From assembly GCA_016209865.1 (NCBI GenBank), contig JACQVL010000354.1:1-32599 (forward strand): a stretch of 32,599 nt of DNA. Direction: 5' to 3'. The notes below the pieces were generated by a model. It did no database searches and was not told where the DNA came from. It saw nothing but the letters and a program-made list of their open reading frames with translations. Both the position numbers and the translations under genes were made by a program. Shown here one piece after another: positions 8,719-15,480 of this stretch. Origin of the DNA: Candidatus Latescibacterota bacterium. GTDB lineage: Bacteria > JAAXHH01 > JACQVL01. Each line of letters begins with the position of its first letter. Position 1 is the stretch's first letter.

Positions 8719-10416
8719 ATGCCTCTGCTCGCGCTGGCATCCGGCTGGACTCTGCCGATCGGGAAGTTTGTGCTCGGCCTGGTCGTCGGGTTGGGGGTGT
8801 TGGGATTCCTCCGCCTGATCGGCGTCCTCCCGGCGCGGTATTTTCGGGTAGGGCTGTTCGCCCTCATCGCCGGGTGCGTCGTGGGCATAGCGGCCCTCTG
8901 GGGCACGGCTCGTCCCGCGCCCCTGACGGTCCGGGTGGCGGTCTTCCCCATCCGGTCATCCGTCACGACGGCCCAGGCTGACGGGCTGGGCATCGGCATC
9001 TGGGAGGCGACGATCGACCTGCTCCGCCGGTCCGTCACTTCCCGTCTCCGCATCGCCGCCCGTGACGAGGTCGACGAAGCGGTCGCGGAGCGGGAGGTCT
9101 CCGACCTCGCCTCTGCCCTGGAAGCGAGCATGAAGCTCGGAGTGCAGTTCGCGGCGTTCGGGGAGTATGAGAAATCCGGCGGGACGTTGCGTCTCCGGAT
9201 GCAGTTCCTCGATGTCGGCCGTCGCACGATGCAGGCCCGCACCCTCCAGTGCGGCCAGGACAGCCTGTCCCTCATGCCGGTCCGGCTCGCTCAGGCGATC
9301 ACGGAGACGTTCCGCCTGACTGCCTCGGGGCTTCGTCCGTCAACCCCGGCCGTGATGCCGTCATCGGCGGCGTTCGAGCAGTACTGCCGAGGCCAGGCCC
9401 TCTTCCGCACCCAGAGTCCCGACGGCTACTGGGAGGCGGTCGAAGCCTACCGGGCGGCCTTGCAGATCGACTCGACGTACGCCTTCCCGTACCTCGGTCT
9501 GGCACAGGTGTACCGGACCTGGCAGCGGGACGAGGCGGAGTACCGGGACGAAAATCTGGCGATGCGCCGGAAAGCCATCCAGAGCGCCTGGAAAGCACTC
9601 GCGTTGAACCCCCGTGTACACGAGGCGTACCGGCTCATCGCGCAGACGGACATCGCGCTCAAGAACTGGGCAGGGGCGAGCGCCGGCCTCAAACAGGCCA
9701 TCTTAGCCGACCCGAATGAGCCGCTCAACTACGTCGCGCTGGCCCAACTCCGCCCCGATCGGTACCAGGATGTCGGGTTCAAGAACGCGGCTGCCCTCTG
9801 TGAGCGAGCGGTGACGCTGAACCCCGACTCTGCCTTGCTCCGGGCGCGCTTAGTGCGAGCCTATATCTCGGACGGCAGCCTCAACGATGCGGTCGGGGCC
9901 GGTCAGGAACTGGTTGAGATCGCCCCGACGTTCGCCGAAGGGTACGAGTGCTTGGGTGAAGCGTACAACTTCAGGAACAAACCGACCAAAGCGGTGGCGG
10001 CGTTTACCACCGCCCTGCAACTCAACCCCAAACGGCCGAGCGCGTACATCGGTCTGGCGACGGCGTATACGATCAAGATCGACCATCCGCACGCGATCGA
10101 GGCGTACCGGCGGGGTATCGCGGCCCTCCCGCAGAACGCCGACCTGTATTACAACTTAGGAGTCCTCTACCAGCGCCTCGGCCAGCCGGATCAGGCCCGT
10201 CCGATGTTCGAGAAAGCGGTCGAGGTCGGCAATCACCTCAACGCCCACTTCTACCTGGCCCACCTGTACGAGAAGCAGGGGAAGCCGGAGCAGGCGATCG
10301 ACCATTGGCGTCAACGGGTGGCGCTGGGCGATCCCGATGATCCGTGGACGAAAGACGCCCGAACCCGCTTGCAGGCCCTCGCGCCGTCGGAGTCGTCTTC
10401 GATCAAGGTGAGATGA
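8719..10416 (+). CDS. Membrane-anchored TPR protein with TolB-N/FlgO-like domain
   Basis: The 565-residue product begins with two hydrophobic segments (about 15-35 and 43-62), then an alpha/beta region (about 70-195, beginning VRVAVFPI) that resembles the TolB-N/FlgO-type domain found in adenylate-cyclase-like TPR proteins. From about 215 to 560 it is tetratricopeptide repeat, with recognisable units such as ALQLNPKRPSAYIGLATAY and ADLYYNLGVLYQRLGQPDQA. No enzyme motif is seen. A scaffold or assembly role at the membrane is an inference. The gap before it (8637-8718) holds a short GAGAG/CTCTC hairpin. Its TGA overlaps the folP ATG by 4 bases (ATGA), so the two are translationally coupled. Confidence 0.75.
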   Translation: MPLLALASGWTLPIGKFVLGLVVGLGVLGFLRLIGVLPARYFRVGLFALIAGCVVGIAALWGTARPAPLTVRVAVFPIRSSVTTAQADGLGIGIWEATIDLLRRSVTSRLRIAARDEVDEAVAEREVSDLASALEASMKLGVQFAAFGEYEKSGGTLRLRMQFLDVGRRTMQARTLQCGQDSLSLMPVRLAQAITETFRLTASGLRPSTPAVMPSSAAFEQYCRGQALFRTQSPDGYWEAVEAYRAALQIDSTYAFPYLGLAQVYRTWQRDEAEYRDENLAMRRKAIQSAWKALALNPRVHEAYRLIAQTDIALKNWAGASAGLKQAILADPNEPLNYVALAQLRPDRYQDVGFKNAAALCERAVTLNPDSALLRARLVRAYISDGSLNDAVGAGQELVEIAPTFAEGYECLGEAYNFRNKPTKAVAAFTTALQLNPKRPSAYIGLATAYTIKIDHPHAIEAYRRGIAALPQNADLYYNLGVLYQRLGQPDQARPMFEKAVEVGNHLNAHFYLAHLYEKQGKPEQAIDHWRQRVALGDPDDPWTKDARTRLQALAPSESSSIKVR

Positions 10417-11273
10417 TGACCGCCCGGTTCATCGTCGAAGGACGGGATGTCCGGCTGGATGTGAGCGCCCGGACGCACGTGATGGGCGTGTTGAACGTCA
10501 CCCCCGATTCGTTCTCCGACGGCGGTCGGTACCTGGCCGTCGACGAGGCTGTCGCGCACGCCCGCCGGATGGCCGACGACGGGGCGGACATCATCGATGT
10601 CGGCGGGGAATCGACCCGGCCCGGCGCGGACCCCGTGCCCGTCGACGAAGAACTTCGCCGCGTCATTCCGGTGATCACCCGCCTCGCCACGACCCTGACG
10701 ATCCCAATCTCGATCGATACCCGCAAAGCCGCCGTCGCGCGTCAGGCCATCCAGGCGGGAGCGCGCATCGTGAACGACATCAGCGGGCTGACCGCCGACC
10801 CGGAGATGGCGGCCGTCGTGGCGGAAGCGGGCGTGCCGGTCGTCCTGATGCACATCAAGGGCACGCCGAAGGACATGCAGGTTCGCCCTTCGTACGATGA
10901 TCCGATCCAGGAGATCAAGGCCTGGCTGGCGCACCAGATCGCCGTCGCCCGCCGGGCGGGGATTCCGGAGCAGCGCATCATCATCGACCCGGGCATCGGG
11001 TTCGGGAAGCGGGTGCGTGATAATTTAGTGATCTTGAACTCGTTGTCCGCGTTCCGCTCGCTCGGCTGTCCCCTCCTCGTCGGCCCGTCGCGGAAATCGT
11101 TCATCGGGAAAATCCTCGGTCTACCGGAAGGACAGCGATTGGAGGGCACGGCCGCTGCCGTCGCCCTGGCGATCGCGCGCGGGGCGCACCTCGTGCGTGT
11201 CCACGACGTCCGGGAGATCGTCCGGGTGGCCCGGATGACGGACGCGATCGTAAGAGCAAGGATGAAGGAGTAA
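10413..11273 (+). CDS. folP: Dihydropteroate synthase
   Basis: FolP condenses 4-aminobenzoate with dihydropterin pyrophosphate in folate synthesis and is the sulfonamide target. The 286-residue TIM barrel shows MGVLNVTPDSFSDGG (24-38), DIIDVGGESTRPGA, SIDTRKAAVA, IVNDISG, VVLMHIKGTP, IIIDPGIGFGK and LVGPSRKSFIG, all the standard pterin and phosphate contact motifs. The ATG at 10413 is preferred over one at 10344, which would overlap the TPR gene by 73 bases. The last seven codons (V-R-A-R-M-K-E) and the TAA lie mostly in an AAGGACG-type heptamer array, so the natural C-terminus appears to have been rewritten by the repeat. Confidence 0.95.
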   Translation: MMTARFIVEGRDVRLDVSARTHVMGVLNVTPDSFSDGGRYLAVDEAVAHARRMADDGADIIDVGGESTRPGADPVPVDEELRRVIPVITRLATTLTIPISIDTRKAAVARQAIQAGARIVNDISGLTADPEMAAVVAEAGVPVVLMHIKGTPKDMQVRPSYDDPIQEIKAWLAHQIAVARRAGIPEQRIIIDPGIGFGKRVRDNLVILNSLSAFRSLGCPLLVGPSRKSFIGKILGLPEGQRLEGTAAAVALAIARGAHLVRVHDVREIVRVARMTDAIVRARMKE

Positions 11274-11355
11274 GGACGAAGGACGAAGGAGCAAGGACGA
11301 AAAAGGCATTTTGCTCTTATACTTTTCGTCCTTCGTCCTTATCATTTCGTCCTTG
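11258..11355. repeat. Inverted pair of AAGGACG heptamer arrays
   Basis: The left arm (11258-11299) is six units: AAGGATG, AAGGAGT, AAGGACG, AAGGACG, AAGGAGC, AAGGACG. The right arm (about 11324-11355) carries the complementary CGTCCTT units. The left arm starts inside folP and contains its stop codon. The right arm ends 8 bases before the rnz ATG. The pair may serve as terminator for folP. The same heptamer recurs at 30819-30977. Confidence 0.88.
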
Positions 11356-11363
11356 AATATCCT

Positions 11364-12281
11364 ATGGTCATCAAACTCGTGATACTCGGCTCAGGCGGGA
11401 CGGTGCCCACCCTGTCCAGGAACCTCCCGGCGATGGCCATCCAGTGCGACGGTCTGCTCTTCCTGTTCGATTGCGGGGAGGGGACGCAGCTCCAGCTCAT
11501 GCGGGCGAGGCTGTCGATGGGGAAGCTGGAGTGCATCTGCATCTCCCATCTCCACGGCGACCATGTCACCGGGCTTCCCGGCCTGTTGATGACGCTGGGA
11601 CAGATCCCGCGGGAACGGCCGCTCCTGATCTGCGGGCCGCCCGGCATCACGGAATACACCGAGGGCACCAGGCGGCTGTTAGGGTTTCAGTATCAGTATC
11701 CTGTCGAGATGCTGGAGACGTCAGGAGGGGTCGTGTATCAGGAGGGACCGCTCCGGATTGAGGCCGCACCGGCGGAGCACAGTTGCTTTACCCTGGCCTA
11801 TGCGCTGATTGAGGCCGAGCGTCCGGGCCGGTTTCTCATCGAGGAAGCGGAACGGTTGGGCATTCCCGCCGGGCCGCTCTACGGCCGGCTCCAGTCCGGC
11901 CAGGCGGTGACCCTGCCGGATGGCCGGACGGTGCAGCCGTCCGCGGTGATGGGCCCGCCCCGGCGGGGTCGCAAGATCGTGTATGCGACCGATACCCGAC
12001 CCGCCGAACGGGTAATCCAGTTCGCCCGTGGCGCGGATGTGCTCATCCATGACGGGATGTTCGACGACGACCTGAAAGACCAGGCGCAGATGAAGTGGCA
12101 TTCGACGGTCGTGCAGGCGGCTCAGGTCGCCCGGCAGGCACAGGCGGGTCGGCTGCTCCTCACCCACCTCAGCTCCCGGTATTACGCGGATGCGCCCTTA
12201 GCCGAGCAGGCCCGTCAGGTGTTTCCGGCCACGACTGTCGCGCGCGACCTGATGGAGATCGACGTGCCGATGTACAAGTGA
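11364..12281 (+). CDS. rnz: Ribonuclease Z (tRNA 3'-processing metallo-beta-lactamase)
   Basis: RNase Z cuts tRNA precursors after the discriminator base. The 305-residue product has the metallo-beta-lactamase fold with the RNase Z layout: LGSGGTVPTLSRN at the start, FDCGEGTQLQL (35-45), the metal motif HLHGDH (62-67), a later His in PAEHSCFTLAY, YATDTRP (bridging Asp), a KWHSTVVQAA His and LLTHLSSRY. Length suits the short bacterial form. The tRNA at 3730 has no encoded CCA, fitting a genome that needs this enzyme. No clear Shine-Dalgarno precedes the ATG, since the space is taken by a heptamer array. A second in-frame Met is not close, so 11364 is kept. Confidence 0.93.
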   Translation: MVIKLVILGSGGTVPTLSRNLPAMAIQCDGLLFLFDCGEGTQLQLMRARLSMGKLECICISHLHGDHVTGLPGLLMTLGQIPRERPLLICGPPGITEYTEGTRRLLGFQYQYPVEMLETSGGVVYQEGPLRIEAAPAEHSCFTLAYALIEAERPGRFLIEEAERLGIPAGPLYGRLQSGQAVTLPDGRTVQPSAVMGPPRRGRKIVYATDTRPAERVIQFARGADVLIHDGMFDDDLKDQAQMKWHSTVVQAAQVARQAQAGRLLLTHLSSRYYADAPLAEQARQVFPATTVARDLMEIDVPMYK

Positions 12282-12305
12282 CCGCCCACCGCTCCCGCCC
12301 TTCCG

Positions 12306-12405
12306 GGGCAGTGGGCAGTCCCCGCACAGCCCCCCGGCTCCACCGGGCAGTAGGCAGTGGACAGGGGAGCGGCTTCGACTGCCCACTGCCCATTGCCCAC
12401 CTGCC
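12306..12405. repeat. GGGCAGT heptamer arrays, inverted pair
   Basis: GGGCAGT occurs twice at 12306-12319. GGGCAGT, AGGCAGT and GGACAGG follow at 12345-12365. The complementary ACTGCCC, ACTGCCC, ATTGCCC lie at 12378-12398. The region lies between convergent rnz (+) and the exporter (-) and can fold as a two-way terminator. Nothing else is seen in the 148-base gap. Confidence 0.85.
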
Positions 12406-12429
12406 TGGGAGGGATTGGAGGAGGGAGGC

Positions 12430-13206
12430 TCAGAACACCTTCTTCACATTCTCAACCAGCAACACGAGTGCAATCCCCCAGACCATCACCGCGAACGCTT
12501 TCATCAGCCAGCCGCGCGACACCCGTCCCGCTAACCATCCCCCCCCTCTCACCCCGACGATGCCCCCGACGATGAACGCGGCCGTCGTCGGATAATCGAT
12601 CGGCCGGTGCTGGACGGCATAGCTGACCATCCCGGTCAGGCCGTTCATGGCGATGACGCACAGAGAGGTTGATGCTGCCCGGTGCATATCGAGCCGGGCG
12701 AAGAACAGCAGGGCGGGGACGATCAGGAACCCGCCGCCGATGCCGAAAAACCCGGACGCGACCCCGACGCCCAATCCGGCGAGGCAGAGCGGAAGAACTT
12801 GGGGGCGAGGCAGCGGATCGGTCGCCGACGGGCCGCGCTGACCGCCCTGGCTCCGTCGCCACACGTTCATGGCGACGAAGCCCATCAGGAGGGCGAAGAG
12901 GACGAGCAACGCCTGCCCCTTGACGAACGCGTTCAGCCGAGTCCCGGCGTACGTGCCCACGATCCCGTACGCGGCGAAGATCGCCCCGGTGCGCAGGTCG
13001 GCCTGGCGATGGTAGATGCGGGAGACCGCCCCGACGAGTGAGATCGCGCCGACCGACGCCAGAGAGGTCCCCAGGGCGAGGTGGATGTCTTCGCGGACGA
13101 CGTAGACGAGGAGGGGCACGGCGAAGATCGACCCGCCGCCCCCGGTCAGTCCCAGCGAGAACCCCACGATGACGCCGGACAGGATGGAGATGAGCCAGTG
13201 GGACAT
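12430..13206 (-). CDS. TauE/SafE family (DUF81) sulfite/anion exporter
   Basis: The 258-residue membrane protein is made of two halves of about four helices each. Each half opens with a glycine-rich motif, GFSLGLTGGGGSIFAVPLL near residue 16 and GVASGFFGIGGGFLIVPALLF near 148, which is the internal duplication typical of TauE/SafE proteins. The family moves sulfite, sulfoacetate or other organic sulfonates and anions across the inner membrane. Its start has AAGGA 7 bases upstream. It is on the same strand as the persulfide dioxygenase fusion two genes upstream, and in BigR-type H2S detoxification loci a DUF442/dioxygenase protein and a TauE-like transporter occur together. Substrate here is inferred only. 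Confidence 0.88.
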   Translation of the reverse strand: MSHWLISILSGVIVGFSLGLTGGGGSIFAVPLLVYVVREDIHLALGTSLASVGAISLVGAVSRIYHRQADLRTGAIFAAYGIVGTYAGTRLNAFVKGQALLVLFALLMGFVAMNVWRRSQGGQRGPSATDPLPRPQVLPLCLAGLGVGVASGFFGIGGGFLIVPALLFFARLDMHRAASTSLCVIAMNGLTGMVSYAVQHRPIDYPTTAAFIVGGIVGVRGGGWLAGRVSRGWLMKAFAVMVWGIALVLLVENVKKVF

Positions 13207-13223
13207 GGTGAATCCTTAAAAGC

Positions 13224-13244
13224 AGGGGTCAGGAGTCAGGGGTC
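13224..13244. repeat. AGGGGTC heptamer array
   Basis: Three units AGGGGTC, AGGAGTC, AGGGGTC lie in the 40-base gap between the GWxTD gene and the exporter, beginning 4 bases after the GWxTD stop in the direction of transcription. No full inverted partner is present. Confidence 0.8.
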
Positions 13245-13246
13245 AG

Positions 13247-15367
13247 TTATTTGACCCAGAACAGTTGCTCTTGAGTCACCTGTTGCGTCGTGGACAGGTC
13301 GGTGACGGCCACCCTCAAGGTATAGACCCCGGCGGCCAGCTCCGCCGTGTCGATGGCGGTATGCCATGCCTCGGTCGCGTCACGGCTGGTGCCTTCAACC
13401 GTCATCGTGATCGTTCCTCGGTGTTCCCGTTGGAAGAGCTTCTCCACCCTGGACAACACCCGCCAGACCGGATGATAGTCCTGTCGCTGATCCACGTCGG
13501 TGCTGACCGAGAGAGCAACCTGATAGTGCCCCTGGCCAGATTGGCTGAGGGTTAAGTCGTACAACTCGACGTAGAGATACACCGGCTCCCCTCGGTGGTA
13601 CGTCCGGGACGGGTTGGGCACGACCCGCACTCCGCTCCGCGCCAGCATCCCAGGCTGACCGCCTGACGGCCGAATGTCCGATGCCAGGCGAATCCCGCTC
13701 ATCTTGAGTCCTTGACCCGCAAAGCTCGGCACCTGAATCGGGCGCTGCTGCACCCCAAACCGGCGTCCGGCCCGGTCGTGCACCTGCACGGCCATCTGGT
13801 AGTCGCCGGGCGGGGCCTCGACCCGCTGGATGGCGACTCTGTCGCCGGCTGACGGGGGGCTCGACAGGACGAACAGGGCCGCCTGACTCGAATCAGCGGT
13901 GATGCGTCGCCAGTCGTTCCCATAGAGCACCACTCCGGTCTGCAGGGCCTGGCCAGTTCCGCTCCCCTCGTCGAGGCTGGAGTCCGCGGCGGGGATGCCG
14001 TAGGCGACCTCAAGCTGGGGGTGTCCCCCGGCCGTCCGGAACGCGACGACATCCTGGACGAACGCCAGCGGCCGGCCCAGTTCGCGCGGGATATGCTGCT
14101 CCGGGGTCTTCTTGATCACCCGTCGTGACACGAAGTACGGATGAGTAGTATAGGCGGCGGGGTCGATACCTTTGGGATGTGCCGCACCACTACTATCAAC
14201 CCACCACTCCGCAAAGATCGGGGGGTAATCATATCGACCCGAATACATCGTGTTCTCAAAGGTCAGGGTCATCGGGAGATGTGTATAAGTCCATGTTTCA
14301 CCCAACCCTGTCCGTTCCCCTTCTCCCGCAAACCCGGTCGTTGTCTGGCCCTGGAACACCTGATCGGGCAGCCCGTACCGGATGACGATCTCCCCGCGTC
14401 GATCCCAGGGCCACTGCCCCTGCCCGAATGCCCGTCGGGCATAAGCCACCCGTGCATAATGCTCGATCAGCCGCTCGTTCTCGGTCGTCAGCGGGTTGAC
14501 GTCGCGCGATGCCCAGAACGCCTGCCAGAGAGAATCCTGGGCCGCTCCCGACGCCTGGGCGATCCGGTCGGTCTCCTCCTGAGTCGCCACCAGCGACACA
14601 TCCCGAAACAGCCGTCGTTCGTCGTCCGGCAGCATCGGGATCAGCCGGTCGAACGTCTCACGCGCCCGCGCCCAGTTGTGAGCGCGCCAGTACGTTAACG
14701 CCAGATCCCTGAGGAGATCGGGATCGATCAGTGGCTGGTGATCAACCAATATTTGTAACAGCGCGCACGCCTGCTCGTGATACCCCCGCCGGCTCTGCAG
14801 GAGGCCGAGGGCATGGATGGCGTCCCGATGGTTCGGGTTCGTGGTCAATTGGCGGGCGTAGGCGATGACCGCCGCATCCAGAGACGCCTCGGATGCGCCC
14901 GGCGCCCGGCCGATGCGAGAGAAGGAGTCCGATTGGGAAGGTATGTAGCTCCCACCCGCCATGCCTTCATACAGCCGGCCAAGCTGATACCCGGCATCCG
15001 GATGCTGGGGGTTGAGTTCGAGGGCGCGCTCGAAGGCTGCCCGCGCTCGATCCGCGTACGGATGTTCCGCGACCGGCCCTCGGGTCATCAGCGTCATGTA
15101 GGCCAGTCCGACGTGATAAAACGCTCCGGCATCCGTCGGGTCGAGTTGGGTCGCGCGCTGAAACGCCCATAATGCCTCAAACCCTCGATTCGGCTGTTTG
15201 AGCAGCGCCAACCCCAGTTCATCGGACGCTTTGGCCGCGGAGTGAGACTGACGTTCGACCTCGACCGTCTGCGCATGGCCGGGCGGAAGAGAGGCGATAC
15301 AAGCCACGCCAAGACCCACGAGGCTGATCACCCAGAGAGAGCGACCGGAAGCGATCAAATGCAGCAT
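13247..15367 (-). CDS. Exported TPR and GWxTD-domain protein
   Basis: The 706-residue product starts with a signal-like segment (about 12-32, possible cleavage after PGHA). Residues about 45-240 contain tetratricopeptide units such as ATQLDPTDAGAFYHVGLAYM and ALELNPQHPDAGYQLGRLYE. The middle (about 275-400) matches the GWxTD domain: SLWQAFWASRDVNPLTTENE, then YARRAFG, WDRRGEIVIRYGLPDQVF and ETWTY. The C-terminal 250 residues are beta-rich and Ig-like, with YHRGEPVYLYVELYDL and repeated strand patterns. GWxTD proteins occur in Acidobacteriota, Gemmatimonadota and the FCB group; their role is unknown. An envelope location is inferred. The ATG has no visible Shine-Dalgarno and follows a dRS3-like element. 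Confidence 0.82.
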   Translation of the reverse strand: MLHLIASGRSLWVISLVGLGVACIASLPPGHAQTVEVERQSHSAAKASDELGLALLKQPNRGFEALWAFQRATQLDPTDAGAFYHVGLAYMTLMTRGPVAEHPYADRARAAFERALELNPQHPDAGYQLGRLYEGMAGGSYIPSQSDSFSRIGRAPGASEASLDAAVIAYARQLTTNPNHRDAIHALGLLQSRRGYHEQACALLQILVDHQPLIDPDLLRDLALTYWRAHNWARARETFDRLIPMLPDDERRLFRDVSLVATQEETDRIAQASGAAQDSLWQAFWASRDVNPLTTENERLIEHYARVAYARRAFGQGQWPWDRRGEIVIRYGLPDQVFQGQTTTGFAGEGERTGLGETWTYTHLPMTLTFENTMYSGRYDYPPIFAEWWVDSSGAAHPKGIDPAAYTTHPYFVSRRVIKKTPEQHIPRELGRPLAFVQDVVAFRTAGGHPQLEVAYGIPAADSSLDEGSGTGQALQTGVVLYGNDWRRITADSSQAALFVLSSPPSAGDRVAIQRVEAPPGDYQMAVQVHDRAGRRFGVQQRPIQVPSFAGQGLKMSGIRLASDIRPSGGQPGMLARSGVRVVPNPSRTYHRGEPVYLYVELYDLTLSQSGQGHYQVALSVSTDVDQRQDYHPVWRVLSRVEKLFQREHRGTITMTVEGTSRDATEAWHTAIDTAELAAGVYTLRVAVTDLSTTQQVTQEQLFWVK

Positions 15368-15380
15368 AATTTTTTCAAAC

Positions 15381-15407
15381 TGGATTCCCGCTTTCGCGGG
15401 AATGACA
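15381..15407. repeat. dRS3-like palindromic repeat, copy 2
   Basis: ATTCCCGC (15384-15391), loop TTTC, GCGGGAAT (15396-15403), flanked by TGG and GACA exactly as in copy 1. It sits 14 bases upstream of the GWxTD start. Confidence 0.85.
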
Positions 15408-15417
15408 CCCCCCTACC

Positions 15418-15439
15418 GTCCCCCCGCATGCGGGGGGAC
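15418..15439. repeat. Perfect 22-bp GC palindrome
   Basis: GTCCCCCCGCA followed by its exact complement TGCGGGGGGAC. It lies between the dRS3-like copy and a heptamer array and could form a very stable hairpin, a likely transcript end for the dioxygenase-fusion operon. Confidence 0.8.
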
Positions 15440-15452
15440 ACGGAGGGGGGTA

Positions 15453-15480
15453 ACCGACCACTGATCACTGACCACTGACC
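15453..15480. repeat. ACTGACC heptamer array
   Basis: ACCGACC, ACTGATC, ACTGACC, ACTGACC. It contains the stop codon (15465-15467, read on the minus strand) and the last codons (V-V-S-G-Q) of the dioxygenase fusion gene. Confidence 0.85.

Noticed and set aside
10344-10412. Earlier ATG for folP
   Set aside because: It overlaps the TPR gene by 73 bases; the ATGA overlap at 10413 is more natural and matches where FolP similarity begins.
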